Shown piece after piece: positions 25,422 through 35,032 of a stretch of DNA of 64,000 bases. The stretch is from Heliomicrobium undosum (GTDB lineage: Bacteria; Bacillota; Desulfitobacteriia; Heliobacteriales; Heliobacteriaceae). Location: contig NZ_WXEY01000003.1 in assembly GCF_009877425.1 (NCBI RefSeq), forward strand, positions 241,416 to 305,415, given 5' to 3'. A model generated the notes under the pieces. That model was not told where the DNA came from, did no database searches, and worked only from the letters and a program-made list of their open reading frames with translations. The translations under genes and the position numbers were made by a program. Position 1 is the first letter of the stretch; every line of letters begins with the position of its first letter.

Positions 25422-26669
25422 ATGAGCAAGCGCGTGGTCATCACGGGTGTCGGCGTGGTATCGCCCGTAGGGACAGGCAAGGAGAAGTTTTGGTCCGCCC
25501 TGACCAACGGCGTATCCGGCATCGGCCCTGTCACCCGTTTTGACGCCAGCGATCTTCCGACCCAGGTTGCCGGTGAGGTTAAAGATTTTGAACCCACCCA
25601 GTTTCTCGACCGCAAGGAAGCGCGGCGGATGGATCGCTTCTCTCAATACGGCGTGGCGGCGGCCAAGATGGCCATCGAGGATGCCGGTTTTGATCTCGAT
25701 ACGGTGGACCGGGACCGCTTCGGCGTCGTCCTGGGTTGCGGCATCGGCGGTATGGAGACCTTCGAAGATCAGGCCAAGGTGATGATGCAAAAAGGTGTCG
25801 GCCGGATCAGCCCTTTCTTCGTTCCCATGATGATCTCCAACATGGCCGCCGGTTATATCTCCATGAACCTCAACCTGCGAGGACCGAGCGAGACGGTGGT
25901 GACGGCCTGCGCCTCGGCGACGAACGCCTGCGGCAGCGCCTTCCGGCTCATCCAGCGCGGCGACTGCAAGGCCGTGCTGACCGGCGGGACCGAAGCCTCC
26001 ATTGTCCGGCTCGCCTTCGCTGGTTTCTGCGCCATGAAGGCCATGTCCACCCTCAATGAAGAGCCAGCCAAGGCCAGCCGCCCCTTTGATCGTGACCGCA
26101 GCGGTTTCGTCATGGGCGAAGGCTCCGGCATCCTCGTCTTTGAGGAACTGGAACACGCCCTTGCCCGGGGCGCCCGCATCTATGCGGAGGTGGTCGGCTA
26201 CGGTTCCTCCTGTGACGCCTACCACATCACCGACCCGGCGCCGAACGGCGAAGGGGCCGCCCGGGCCATGCAGGCCGCCCTCGATGACGCCGGCCTGAAG
26301 CCGGAGGAGATCACCTACATCAACGCCCACGGCACGGCGACGGAGAAGAACGATTACTTCGAGACGCTGGCCATCAAGTCCGTCTTTGGCGAAGCGGCGA
26401 ACAAGGTAGCCATCAGTTCGACCAAGTCTATGACGGGGCACCTCCTCGGCGCCGCCGGCGGTGTCGAGTTGATCGCCTCCGCCCTCGCTGTCCATGACGA
26501 TATCATCCCTCCGACGATCAACCTCGAAAACCCCGGCGAGGGCTGTGATCTCGATTATGTTCCCCGCGAGGCGCGCAAACTAACGGTGGATACGGCCATT
26601 TCCAACACCTTTGGTTTTGGCGGACACAACGCGACCATGGTGATCCGCAAGTACCGCCCCGGGGAGTAA
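25422..26669 (+). CDS. fabF: Beta-ketoacyl-ACP synthase II
   Basis: The 415-residue condensing enzyme elongates acyl-ACP. The Cys-His-His triad is visible: Cys in [12 protein letters not shown] (about residue 165), His in [13 protein letters not shown] (about 305), and His in [12 protein letters not shown] (about 342). ATG at 25422 gives [17 protein letters not shown] and has AAGGAG about 14 bases upstream. It is the last gene of the fatty acid block before a terminator. Confidence 0.97.
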   Translation: MSKRVVITGVGVVSPVGTGKEKFWSALTNGVSGIGPVTRFDASDLPTQVAGEVKDFEPTQFLDRKEARRMDRFSQYGVAAAKMAIEDAGFDLDTVDRDRFGVVLGCGIGGMETFEDQAKVMMQKGVGRISPFFVPMMISNMAAGYISMNLNLRGPSETVVTACASATNACGSAFRLIQRGDCKAVLTGGTEASIVRLAFAGFCAMKAMSTLNEEPAKASRPFDRDRSGFVMGEGSGILVFEELEHALARGARIYAEVVGYGSSCDAYHITDPAPNGEGAARAMQAALDDAGLKPEEITYINAHGTATEKNDYFETLAIKSVFGEAANKVAISSTKSMTGHLLGAAGGVELIASALAVHDDIIPPTINLENPGEGCDLDYVPREARKLTVDTAISNTFGFGGHNATMVIRKYRPGE

Positions 26670-26716
26670 CCGGCGTCCTGATCCGCCCTGTTCAAGCGGA
26701 AGATTTTTGCAAAGAC

Positions 26717-26751
26717 TCCCCGTGCCCGCTTCGGGTCACGGGGATCTTTTG
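26717..26751 (+). terminator. Terminator between fabF and rnc
   Basis: TCCCCGTG (26717-26724) pairs with CACGGGGA (26737-26744), with an inner CCC/GGG stem, followed by TCTTTTG. Confidence 0.75.
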
Positions 26752-26765
26752 TCTGAGGTGAACCC

Positions 26766-27473
26766 ATGAAAAGAGCACCCAATCACCCAGCCGAACTGGC
26801 CCGGCGGATCGGCATCGCCGGCGAAGACCTGGCGACGCTGGAGATGGCTTTGACCCATCCCTCCTTCGCCTATGAGAATCCCCAGGCGCCGCAGGAGCAC
26901 AACCAGCGTCTGGAGTTTCTAGGCGACGCCGTTCTCGGCCTCGTCATCGGCGAGCAACTGTTTGCGCGCTACCCGGCCTGGACGGAGGGGGAACTGTCAC
27001 GCCGGCGGGCCGCTGTTGTCTGTGAGGCCAACCTGGCCGACGGGGCGCGCCGGCTGCAACTCGGCGCCTGGCTGAAGCTGGGCCGCGGCGAGGAGGCCAG
27101 CGGCGGGAGAGAGAAGCCGTCGATCCTGGCGGACGCCCTGGAGGCGGTCATCGGCGCCCTCTTCCTTTCGGGGGGCGTTGAGGCGGCGCGCCGCTTCATC
27201 CTCGACCTCTTCGGCGATGCCCTGGAGAATGCCCAGAACCTGGTCAGCGGCGACAACAAGACGGCCTTTCAAGAGTGGGTGCAGCGGACCGGCCCCGCCG
27301 ACATTCGCTACTGCATCGTCGACGAGAGCGGTCCCGATCATGACAAGCGCTTCGTGGCCGCTGTCATGGTCAACGGGACAGTGATCGCCGACGGCCAGGG
27401 GCGCACGAAAAAAGAGGCGGAACAGCAGGCGGCCGGCCGGGCTATGCGGGAATGGGCCGGCAGAAAGGGATGA
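26766..27473 (+). CDS. rnc: Ribonuclease III
   Basis: The 235-residue double-strand-specific endonuclease processes rRNA precursors and other structured RNAs. The RNase III signature NQRLEFLGDAVLGLVIGE (about 40-57) and a second acidic site, ADALEAVIGALF, are intact. The C-terminal double-stranded RNA-binding domain (about 158-232) begins KTAFQEWVQ. The ATG follows TGAGGTGAAC, and the gene opens the rnc-radical SAM unit, as in other Clostridia. Confidence 0.96.
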   Translation: MKRAPNHPAELARRIGIAGEDLATLEMALTHPSFAYENPQAPQEHNQRLEFLGDAVLGLVIGEQLFARYPAWTEGELSRRRAAVVCEANLADGARRLQLGAWLKLGRGEEASGGREKPSILADALEAVIGALFLSGGVEAARRFILDLFGDALENAQNLVSGDNKTAFQEWVQRTGPADIRYCIVDESGPDHDKRFVAAVMVNGTVIADGQGRTKKEAEQQAAGRAMREWAGRKG

Positions 27474-27477
27474 TGGC

Positions 27478-28629
27478 GTGATCATCCCTATTTTTATCCC
27501 CCAGTTGGGCTGCCCCGGCCGCTGCCTCTACTGCAGCCAGGAGGGGCTGACAGGGGAAGCAGGACTGCCGGGACCGGAGCGTGTCGATGAGACGGTCCGG
27601 CTCTACTTGGGCAGCCGGATGAATGCCGGGCCTGCTGCATTTGCCGGGGCTGTAGTGAAGGGGGAGGTTCACGAGATCGCCTTTTTCGGCGGCTCCTTCA
27701 CCTTGCTCCCCGGTGATATCCAGGAGCGTCTGCTGGCTGCGGCCCAGCGGTGGCTCGGCAGGGAGGGGATCGGTGGGCTGCGGCTGTCGACGCGACCGGA
27801 CGGCATCGACAGGGCGACGGTGGAACGCCTGCGCCATTATGGGGTGACCGTGGTGGAGGTAGGCGCCCAGTCCATGCATGCCCCGATCCTGGAGAGGACC
27901 GGCCGGGGGCACGGTCCCGCCGATACGGTCCGGGCGGTGGACCTGTTGCGCCGGGCTGGGGTGCAGGTCGGCATTCACCTGATGACCGGGTTGCCGGGTG
28001 ATGACGAGGCCGGTGCTTTGTCGTCGCTTCAGGAGTGTCTCTGGCTAAAACCCGATTTTTTGCGCATCCATCCCACCCTTGTCTTGAAAGAGAGCCCGCT
28101 GGAACGCCTGTGGCGGGCTGGGGCATACCGACCCTGGGGGTGGGGGCGGATGTTGCGCTTATTGTCGCGCATGGCGGCCCTCTGCGCCTGTCACCGCGTT
28201 CCGGTGGTCCGGTGGGGGCTCATGCCTGGCGAACTGTGCGACCGGGCGACCCTGGCGGGTCCCGCGTCACCTAGCCTCGGCGAATGGGTGAGGCGCTATC
28301 TGGCCTACCGGTACACGCTGGCCAACGTGGCTGCTCTTCTTGCCGGCGGCGGTAGCGGTCTGCGTTCCGGCGCCTGTTGTTGCCACTTGATTGTCCCGCC
28401 GCAGGATCTCTCCCTGGTCACCGGTCACCGGCAATGGCTCCTGCGACAGGTTAACGCCGCTGTTCCCTTGACGATTTCAGGCGTGACGCCACTGGATGAG
28501 TCGGGCGCTCGCGTCCGTTCCACCGGTGTGATGCCCTTTCAAGGGGATTGGCGGTTAGCCTGCGAGGGACGGACACTGTGTCATTTTGACCTGGAGGCGT
28601 TTATATCTGCATTGCGGGATCAAACATGA
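27478..28629 (+). CDS. Radical SAM protein (Elp3/HemN-like), function unknown
   Basis: The 383-residue protein has the radical SAM cluster motif C-x3-C-x2-C as CPGRCLYC (Cys12, 16, 19), then FFGGSFTLLP, LRLSTRPDGI, VEVGAQSMH and HLMTGLPGDDE, the usual order for the Elp3-like barrel. The C-terminal part (about 250-383) has several cysteines (SGACCCHL) and no acetyltransferase domain is evident. A gene of this kind often lies between rnc and smc in Clostridia; its substrate is unknown. The GTG start is four bases after the rnc stop. Confidence 0.85.
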   Translation: MIIPIFIPQLGCPGRCLYCSQEGLTGEAGLPGPERVDETVRLYLGSRMNAGPAAFAGAVVKGEVHEIAFFGGSFTLLPGDIQERLLAAAQRWLGREGIGGLRLSTRPDGIDRATVERLRHYGVTVVEVGAQSMHAPILERTGRGHGPADTVRAVDLLRRAGVQVGIHLMTGLPGDDEAGALSSLQECLWLKPDFLRIHPTLVLKESPLERLWRAGAYRPWGWGRMLRLLSRMAALCACHRVPVVRWGLMPGELCDRATLAGPASPSLGEWVRRYLAYRYTLANVAALLAGGGSGLRSGACCCHLIVPPQDLSLVTGHRQWLLRQVNAAVPLTISGVTPLDESGARVRSTGVMPFQGDWRLACEGRTLCHFDLEAFISALRDQT

Positions 28630-28717
28630 ATCCAGTGAAACGGTCATACCACCGTCATGGCCTATCAGGCGGCGGGATATGATGAATAAGGCCTTTTGCT
28701 TATACGTGTCGTTGTTG

Positions 28718-28747
28718 CCGCCGTGGTTACGGCGGTTTCTTTTTTTC
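28718..28747 (+). terminator. Terminator after the radical SAM gene
   Basis: CCGCCGT (28718-28724) pairs with ACGGCGG (28729-28735) around GGTT and is followed by TTTCTTTTTTT. Confidence 0.88.
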
Positions 28748-29045
28748 GCCTATCCCTGCTTGAACGGTTATTGCGATGGCAAAATGTCTTTCATCGATGA
28801 TTGAACTGAGTTGGCAACTGGTAGGTAAACTCGAATTATGATGTTTTTTGACGAACAAAAATACAGGCTAAAAAACAAAAATTTGAAAAATGTACAGGTG
28901 ATGTGGAAGGAAAATGCAGGATATTCGCATAGCAATAGAGAAAAGACATCATGCGACGTTAGGCCGAATCAGCGTTAAGCTGATACCCCACATCTTGAAC
29001 CCAAGGGAAAAACATAACAAATATGGCTAGGAGGGAACTGTGTAA
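28748..29045 (+). other. Gene-free, AT-rich leader of spoVS
   Basis: About 300 bases without a supported gene. A small hairpin, ATCAGC-GTTAA-GCTGAT, lies at about 28968-28984. An AGGATATT near 28918 with GAGAAAA 12 bases on could be a poor sigma-H promoter, which spoVS uses in Bacillus. No clear sigma-A promoter is seen. Confidence 0.4.
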
Positions 29046-29306
29046 ATGGAAGGACTCAAAGTATCGGCGCAATCCAATCCCAAATCGGTAGCTGGAGCAT
29101 TGGCCGCCATCCTCCGTGAGAAAGGTCGGGCCGAGATTCAGGCGGTGGGGGCTGGGGCCGTTAATCAGGCGATCAAGGCCATCGCCATCGCCCGGGGTTT
29201 TGTCGCTCCGAACGGCATCAATCTGATCACCATCCCTGCCTTTGTGGAGATCGCCATCGATGGGGAAGAACGGACGGCCATCAAGTTCATCGTTGAGCCT
29301 CGGTAA
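29046..29306 (+). CDS. spoVS: Stage V sporulation protein S
   Basis: The 86-residue Alba-like protein takes part in sporulation and coat assembly in Bacillus. The sequence from EGLKVSAQSNPKSVAGALAA to FVEIAIDGEERTAIKFIVEP matches the family end to end. AGGAGGGAA at about 29030 precedes the ATG. It is a single-gene unit closed by a terminator. Confidence 0.95.
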   Translation: MEGLKVSAQSNPKSVAGALAAILREKGRAEIQAVGAGAVNQAIKAIAIARGFVAPNGINLITIPAFVEIAIDGEERTAIKFIVEPR

Positions 29307-29356
29307 CGACGACGACTACATAAAAACCGCATAAGTGGCTGTATGATCCAAGAGGG

Positions 29357-29386
29357 CTGTCCGGCAACGGGCAGTTTTTTCTTTTA
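29357..29386 (+). terminator. Terminator of spoVS
   Basis: CTGTCCG (29357-29363) pairs with CGGGCAG (29368-29374), one G-T pair, around a GCAA tetraloop, followed by TTTTTTCTTTT. Confidence 0.9.
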
Positions 29387-29396
29387 TGCGCCTTTC

Positions 29397-29425
29397 TTGT
29401 TCCCCCCAGGGGCCTATGCTACAAT
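29397..29425 (+). promoter_or_regulatory. Sigma-A promoter of smc-ftsY
   Basis: TTGTTC (29397-29402) and TACAAT (29420-29425) are 17 bases apart, 31 bases before the smc start. Confidence 0.65.
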
Positions 29426-29455
29426 GGAGAGGAATTTTTCGGGAGGAATCGGGAA

Positions 29456-32400
29456 TTGGTTCTTAAACGCATAGAATTGAACGGTTTTAAATCTTTTGCC
29501 GATAAAACAGAAATCCTGCTTTCCCCCGGCTTGACTGTCGTTGTAGGGCCCAATGGCTCTGGGAAATCGAATGTGGCCGACGCCATCCGCTGGGTGCTGG
29601 GGGAACAGAGCCCCCGGTCGCTCAGGGGCTCGAAGATGGAAGATGTCATTTTCGCCGGCTCTGATCGCCGCAAGCCGGTCGGGATGGCTGAAGTTTCCCT
29701 TACCCTGGACAACGAAAAAGGGATGCTGCCTGTCGATTACCGAGAGGTGACAGTGACCCGGCGCGTCTTTCGCTCCGGCGACAGCGATTATCTTCTGAAC
29801 CGGAGCCCCTGTCGCCTGCGGGATCTGCAGGAGCTTTTTTCTGATACGGGTCTCGGCCGCGAGGGCATTTCGATCATCGGTCAGGGGCGGGTTGACGAGG
29901 TGCTGTCGTCCCGTCCCGAGGATCGGCGCGCCCTGATCGAGGAGGCGGCTGGCATCGTCCGCTACCGCAACCGCAAGCGGGAAGCCGTCAAAAAATTGGA
30001 GGAGACGCAGCAGCACCTGATCCGCCTAGGCGATATCATCGGAGAATTGGAACAGCAGTTGGCCGCCATCAGCAGCCAGGCAGAACTGGCCCGGCGCTAT
30101 CAGACCCTTGAGGTCGAACGGAAAGAGGTCGAATTGGGGCTGCTCGTCGTTGACTGGGAAGAGATGACGGCGACGATGGAGCAAACCCGGCGGGAACTGG
30201 ACCGTTTTTCGGCGCTCCTCTGGGAAAAGGAAGTCCAGTTGGCCACTCTTGAAGGCGCTGAGGCGGACGCCGCGCTGGCGGCCCGCCAGGCAGAAGAGGC
30301 GCTCATGGCTACCCGCCAGGAGGCCCACCGCCGATCGGAAGGCGTGATCGCGCTGCAAGGCCGGTTGAATGTTGTCCGGGAACGGATCAAGGGGCTTGCG
30401 GCGCAACTTCAACTGTTGACAAGGGAACAGGAACAGTCCAGGTTGGCGCTGGCCGAATTGCGAAACCGGGAAGGGGAGCAGCGGGAACGGCGGCGGCTGG
30501 TGGCTGAGGAATTGACAGCCTCCCGGCAGGAGGTTGACGCCCGGCTCGCCCGCAGCGCTGCCGCACGGGAAGCCGTGACCGCTGCGGAAAAGGAGATCGC
30601 CGACCTCCGGCGGAGGCTTTTCGATTCAGCCCAGGCTTTGGCGCGCTTGCGGACGCAGTTGCATGAGGCAGACCTGCGCGCCGCTCGTCAGGAGGCCCAG
30701 GTCCGCCGTTTGGAAGAGGAGCGGGAGCGTTCTCGTTCCCGTGCGTCTGAACTGGAAGGGGAGGCGGACCGCCTTCGCCAAGAGGCTGCCGCCAGGGAAC
30801 GGCAAAGGGCGGACAAGCAAGCCGAGCGAGACGCCGGCGCGGCGGAGAAGGCGCAATGGAGAGGACAGTCGAACGAACTGGATCACCGGCTCAGCCAGAC
30901 GATGCGGCGCTGGCAGGAGGTCTCAGCCCGGCGTAAGGCCATCGAGGCGATGGAAAAGACCTATGAAGGATTCGCTTCCGGCGTTCGCGAGGTGCTGGCC
31001 CAGGTGAAGGCCGGCAACCCCCAGTTTCAGGGGATCATCGGCGTCTTCAGCGACCTGATCGAGGTGCCGCCAGGGTTGGAGACGGCGATGGACGTGGCAT
31101 TGGGCGGCGGGATGCAGAACATCGTCACTGAGGATGATCAGGGGGCGCGGGGCGCCATCGAGCATCTGAAGCGGACGCGCAAGGGACGAGCGACCTTCCT
31201 GCCTTTAAAAAGCCTCCAGGTTTACGGTGGTCCGGGACGGGAGGTCTTGAACCAGCCGGGTGTGATCGGGTGCGCTGCCGACCTTGTCCGTTGCGCGCCC
31301 GCCCATATGCCGGCCGTTCGTTTCCTCCTGGGCAGGACCTTGGTGATGGAAAACCTGCAGGGCGCCCTCCAATTCGCCCGGCAGACGCGCTACCAGTGGC
31401 GGATCGTCACGCTAGAAGGCGATCTGCTGCAGCCTGGCGGCAGCGTGACCGGCGGCAGCCAGGGTCAAAGGGGTGGTCAGACCTTCCTGCGCCGGCGCGA
31501 GTTGGCGCTTCTCGCCGAAGAGGAGCAGACCTTGGGGCTGGCGATCAGCGATCTCAAACAGCAGCGGGAGGAGGCGGCCGAGCAGATCGGGCGCCTGGAA
31601 GGACAGATCCAGGAGCGGGAAAGGGCGATCACCCATCTGGATGCCGAAAAGGCGGCCAATGCCGCCGATCTCGCCCGTTTGCAGCGGGGGATTGAGCAGG
31701 AGGCGCGCCAGACCCGCGGCGTCGAGGGCGAACTGGCGATCCTGCAAGACGATCTGACGAGTCTGATGGCGGAAAAGGCGCGCTTGCAGGATGAAATGGC
31801 TGCCGGAGAGGCGGAAGCGGGGAACCTGGAGACGGCCATGAGCGAGCGCCAGGCCGAACTGGAACGCCTGCGCGCAGCAGGGGAAGATGACCGCGAGGAC
31901 CTCACCCGTTGGCAGTTGGCTCTCGCCCGGCTGGAGGAGGAGATTCGAGGCATCGACCAGTCCCTCGCCGCTCTCCACACAGAGATCCGCAAGAACGAAA
32001 AAGAAATCGGCGAGAAGGAACAACGCTGCCGGACGGCGAACGGGGAAATGGCCGCTTGCGCCGAAGAACAGGTTCATATGGAAAAGGATTTGGCTGCTGC
32101 TGTCGCCGAAGAGGCCGACGCCCTGGAACAGGCGCGTCTGCGCCAGGAGGAGCAGGCCGAGGCCGATCGCCGGCACAAAGAGACGGTGGAGCGCCGCAAA
32201 GCGGTGTCGGCGGAGGTTCAGCCCCTCCGGGAGAAGGTGCACCAGCAGGAGGTGCATTTGGCCCGTCTCGACACCGAGAAAGACACCCTCACGCAGCGTC
32301 TCGCCGAGCAGTGGGACTTGTCGCCGGAGCAAGCCCGTGAGCGGGGCCGCCGGCCCGAAGACCGCCGGGCGGCGCAAAAGCGGTTGAATCAACTGCGCGC

Positions 32401-33028
32401 CCAGCAAAAGGACATGGGACCGGTCAACCTCTTGGCTATCGAGGAGGAGGAGCGCTTACAGGAGCGCGCCCAGTTCCTCTCCCGCCAGCACGAGGACCTG
32501 ATGGCGGCGAAGGGAACGCTGGAACAGGTGATCGCAGAGATCGAAGGGATCATGGTTCGCCGCTTCGGCCAAGCCTTTGGGGAGATCAACAGCCGCTTTG
32601 GCGAGGTCTTTGCCGACCTCTTTCAGGGAGGGAGGGCAGAACTGGCCCTCACCGCTCCCGGCGATCTGTTGACAACCGGCGTGGACATCCTCGCCCAGCC
32701 GCCAGGCAAGAAGCTGGTCAACCTGTCCCTCCTCTCAGGCGGCGAACGGGCGTTGACGGCCATCGCCCTGCTCTTCGCGCTATTGCAGTTCCGACCGAGC
32801 CCCTTCTGCGTTCTCGACGAGATCGAGGCAGCCCTCGACGAGGCCAATGTGGCCCGTTTTGGCCGTTACCTGCAGAGTCTCTCTGAAAAGAGCCAGTTCA
32901 TTGTCATCTCCCACCGTAAAGGGACGATGGAAAGCGCTGACTACCTCTATGGCGTGACGATGCAGGAGGCCGGCGTTTCCAAACTGATCTCGGTGCGCAT
33001 GACCCGGCCTGACGAGAACAGCGCCTGA
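29456..33028 (+). CDS. smc: Chromosome segregation protein SMC
   Basis: The 1190-residue condensin ATPase matches family length. The N-terminal head has GPNGSGKSNVADAIRWVLGEQ (Walker A). Two long coiled-coil arms (about 170-500 and 660-1010) flank a hinge (about 510-650, with FQGIIGVFSDLIEVPPGLE). The C-terminal head has the ABC signature LSGGERALTAIALLFA and the Walker B region FCVLDEIEAALDEANV. TTG at 29456 follows GGGAGGAA and gives the usual LKRIELNGFKSFADKT start. No scpA or scpB is in the window. Confidence 0.96.
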   Translation: MVLKRIELNGFKSFADKTEILLSPGLTVVVGPNGSGKSNVADAIRWVLGEQSPRSLRGSKMEDVIFAGSDRRKPVGMAEVSLTLDNEKGMLPVDYREVTVTRRVFRSGDSDYLLNRSPCRLRDLQELFSDTGLGREGISIIGQGRVDEVLSSRPEDRRALIEEAAGIVRYRNRKREAVKKLEETQQHLIRLGDIIGELEQQLAAISSQAELARRYQTLEVERKEVELGLLVVDWEEMTATMEQTRRELDRFSALLWEKEVQLATLEGAEADAALAARQAEEALMATRQEAHRRSEGVIALQGRLNVVRERIKGLAAQLQLLTREQEQSRLALAELRNREGEQRERRRLVAEELTASRQEVDARLARSAAAREAVTAAEKEIADLRRRLFDSAQALARLRTQLHEADLRAARQEAQVRRLEEERERSRSRASELEGEADRLRQEAAARERQRADKQAERDAGAAEKAQWRGQSNELDHRLSQTMRRWQEVSARRKAIEAMEKTYEGFASGVREVLAQVKAGNPQFQGIIGVFSDLIEVPPGLETAMDVALGGGMQNIVTEDDQGARGAIEHLKRTRKGRATFLPLKSLQVYGGPGREVLNQPGVIGCAADLVRCAPAHMPAVRFLLGRTLVMENLQGALQFARQTRYQWRIVTLEGDLLQPGGSVTGGSQGQRGGQTFLRRRELALLAEEEQTLGLAISDLKQQREEAAEQIGRLEGQIQERERAITHLDAEKAANAADLARLQRGIEQEARQTRGVEGELAILQDDLTSLMAEKARLQDEMAAGEAEAGNLETAMSERQAELERLRAAGEDDREDLTRWQLALARLEEEIRGIDQSLAALHTEIRKNEKEIGEKEQRCRTANGEMAACAEEQVHMEKDLAAAVAEEADALEQARLRQEEQAEADRRHKETVERRKAVSAEVQPLREKVHQQEVHLARLDTEKDTLTQRLAEQWDLSPEQARERGRRPEDRRAAQKRLNQLRAQQKDMGPVNLLAIEEEERLQERAQFLSRQHEDLMAAKGTLEQVIAEIEGIMVRRFGQAFGEINSRFGEVFADLFQGGRAELALTAPGDLLTTGVDILAQPPGKKLVNLSLLSGGERALTAIALLFALLQFRPSPFCVLDEIEAALDEANVARFGRYLQSLSEKSQFIVISHRKGTMESADYLYGVTMQEAGVSKLISVRMTRPDENSA

Positions 33029-33082
33029 GGATAAATCTTGGATGTTTTCGGATACTACTTGTGATTTCACGGAGGTGGAACG

Positions 33083-33994
33083 GTGACCGGTTTTTTCAGC
33101 CGACTAAAAGAAGGACTCACCCGGACACGGCAAAACCTGGTCGAGAAGGTGGAAGCCCTGGTGACGGGGCGGCCCAAGATCGATGAGGAACTCTTTGAGG
33201 AGTTGGAAGAGGCCTTGATCAGCGCCGACGTGGGCGCCGACACGTCCCTCGATCTGGTGGAACGGCTTCGCCGGACTGTCAAGGAGCAGAAGATCAGCGA
33301 TCCGGCGCGGATCAAGGACCTGCTCCAAGAGGAGGTCGCCCGCATCCTGGGCAATCAGGCCCAGCCTGTCGCTTTCGATCATCAGCCCACTGTCGTCCTG
33401 ATCGTCGGCGTCAACGGCGTCGGCAAGACGACGACCATCGCCAAACTGGCCCACCGCTGGAAGCAGGAGGGGCGTAAGGTCCTCCTGGCTGCCGGCGACA
33501 CCTTCCGGGCGGCGGCCATCGACCAGTTGGAGATCTGGGGCCAGCGTGTCGGCGTGGAGGTCATCCGTCACCAGGAGGGATCCGATCCGAGCGCCGTCGC
33601 CTTTGACGCCGTCCAGGCGGCCGTGAGCCGGGGCGTCGACGTGCTGATCATCGATACGGCCGGCCGATTGCACAACAAGTCCCACCTGATGAACGAGTTG
33701 AGCAAGATCAACCGGGTTCTCGACCGGGCGCTGCCCGGCGCTCCCCATGAAACCCTGTTGGTCCTGGACGCCACGACAGGGCAGAACGCCGTCAGCCAGG
33801 CGCGCCTCTTCAGTGAGGCCGTGGGCTTGACCGGTCTCGTGCTGACCAAGCTGGACGGCACGGCCAAAGGCGGCGTCATCCTGGCCATCGCGGCGGAGAT
33901 GCAGGCGCCTGTCAAGTTCATCGGCATCGGCGAAAAGATGGACGACCTGCGCGACTTCGATCCCCCTGAATTTGCTCGCGCCTTGTTCGGCTAA
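33083..33994 (+). CDS. ftsY: Signal recognition particle receptor FtsY
   Basis: The 303-residue GTPase docks ribosome-SRP complexes at the membrane. It is a compact NG form without a long acidic A domain. The N domain starts with FFSRLKEGLTRTRQNLVEKV; the G domain has GVNGVGKTTTIAKLA (G1), DTFRAAAIDQLE (SRP-GTPase insertion motif), DTAGRLHNK (G3) and TKLDGTAKGG (G4). GTG follows GGAGGTGGAAC. It is 54 bases after smc; the SRP partner ffh is at 39371. Confidence 0.96.
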   Translation: MTGFFSRLKEGLTRTRQNLVEKVEALVTGRPKIDEELFEELEEALISADVGADTSLDLVERLRRTVKEQKISDPARIKDLLQEEVARILGNQAQPVAFDHQPTVVLIVGVNGVGKTTTIAKLAHRWKQEGRKVLLAAGDTFRAAAIDQLEIWGQRVGVEVIRHQEGSDPSAVAFDAVQAAVSRGVDVLIIDTAGRLHNKSHLMNELSKINRVLDRALPGAPHETLLVLDATTGQNAVSQARLFSEAVGLTGLVLTKLDGTAKGGVILAIAAEMQAPVKFIGIGEKMDDLRDFDPPEFARALFG

Positions 33995-34019
33995 ACACGA
34001 CATTGAAGGAGGAGTCATC

Positions 34020-34220
34020 ATGCCTATCGTCAACATCACCATGCTCGAAGGCCGCACAGAAGACCAGAAGCGCGCCGCCACCCAGGCCATCACCGAGGCG
34101 CTCGTCCAGCACTGCGGCGCCAAAACGGAAAATGTGGTCATCACCATCGTCGACGTGCCGACGACCAACGTGTACATGAACGGCATGCTCGTCAGCGATA
34201 GAAGGAGGAATCCTGGTTGA
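34020..34220 (+). CDS. 4-oxalocrotonate tautomerase family protein
   Basis: The 66-residue protein has the PIVNITMLEGRTEDQKRA start with the catalytic Pro just after the initiator Met, which becomes residue 1 on processing, and the family's beta-alpha-beta layout (QAITEALVQH, then VVITIVDVP). The C-terminal basic tail (SDRRRNPG) is unlike typical members. It has AAGGAGGAG upstream, and its stop overlaps the mtnP start by four bases, so the two are translationally coupled. The role is unknown; it may act on a keto-enol intermediate of methylthioribose metabolism, but this is only an inference from position. Confidence 0.85.
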   Translation: MPIVNITMLEGRTEDQKRAATQAITEALVQHCGAKTENVVITIVDVPTTNVYMNGMLVSDRRRNPG

Positions 34221-35014
34221 AGGCTTCCATCGCCATCATCGGCGGGACGGGCGTCTATGACCCGTCCATGATTGGAGATCCCCGTGACGTCAAAGTAGAT
34301 ACCCCTTATGGAACGGTTTCCTTGAAACTGGGCAACTACGCCGGCAAGGATGTGGCCTTTTTGAACCGCCATGAGGAGGGCCATTCGGTCCCTCCTCATC
34401 TCGTCAACTACCGGGCCAACATCCTGGCGTTGAAGCGGCTCGGCGTTCGGCAGATCATCGCCACCGCCGCCGTCGGTTCCCTCAACGAGGCAATGGGGAC
34501 GAACAGCCTCGTCGTCATCGATCAGTTCCTCGACTTCACGAAGGCGCGGCCGAGCACCTTTTTTGAGGGCGGCGCCAACGGCGTCATCCATACCGACGTG
34601 ACCCACCCGTACTGCGCCCGGATCCGGCAGACCATGCTGGAGGCGGCCAAGGCGGAGCAGTTGAGCGCCCATGACGGCGGGGTCTATGTCTGCACCGAAG
34701 GCCCCCGTTTTGAAACGCCGGCGGAGATCCGCATGTACAAGATGTTGGGCGGCGACCTGGTGGGGATGACGAGCGTCCCTGAAGCGCCGCTGGCCCGGGA
34801 GGCGGAGATGTGCTACGCCACCGTCTGCATGGTGACCAACTTCGCCGCCGGCATCTCGCCGCAGGTGCTGACCCATATGGAAGTCCTCGACGCCATGAAG
34901 GCGAACATAGAGAACCTTAAACGCCTGACGATGCGGACCATCGCCATGCTGGAACCGGAGGCCGACTGTGAGTGCCAGCATGCGCTGGCCGAATTCGGCG
35001 GCTTTACGCTGTAA
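34217..35014 (+). CDS. mtnP: S-methyl-5'-thioadenosine phosphorylase
   Basis: The 265-residue enzyme cleaves methylthioadenosine to adenine and methylthioribose 1-phosphate. It is a PNP-family protein: IIGGTGVYDP at the start, LNRHEEGHSVPPHLVNYRAN, TAAVGSLNE, YVCTEGPRFETPAEI, and VGMTSVPEAPLAREAEMCYA, which carry the phosphate and nucleoside contacts. The start is TTG after AGGAGGAA. Relatives cleave inosine or guanosine; the neighbouring mtnA and mtaD favour methylthioadenosine. Confidence 0.9.
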   Translation: MKASIAIIGGTGVYDPSMIGDPRDVKVDTPYGTVSLKLGNYAGKDVAFLNRHEEGHSVPPHLVNYRANILALKRLGVRQIIATAAVGSLNEAMGTNSLVVIDQFLDFTKARPSTFFEGGANGVIHTDVTHPYCARIRQTMLEAAKAEQLSAHDGGVYVCTEGPRFETPAEIRMYKMLGGDLVGMTSVPEAPLAREAEMCYATVCMVTNFAAGISPQVLTHMEVLDAMKANIENLKRLTMRTIAMLEPEADCECQHALAEFGGFTL

Positions 35015-35032
35015 GGGGAAAGGGGATCACCG

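Noticed and set aside
28586..28804. Small plus-strand frame of 72 codons after the radical SAM gene
   Set aside because: It overlaps the end of that gene and its terminator, and its sequence has no recognisable pattern.
28918..28944. Sigma-H-type promoter for spoVS
   Set aside because: AGGATATT fits the -35 box but the -10 (GAGAAAA) is a poor match to GAAT; not strong enough to list as a site.
33104..34981. Long minus-strand frame across ftsY, the tautomerase and mtnP (625 codons)
   Set aside because: Antisense shadow; composition is His/Asp/Arg-rich with no recognisable domain.
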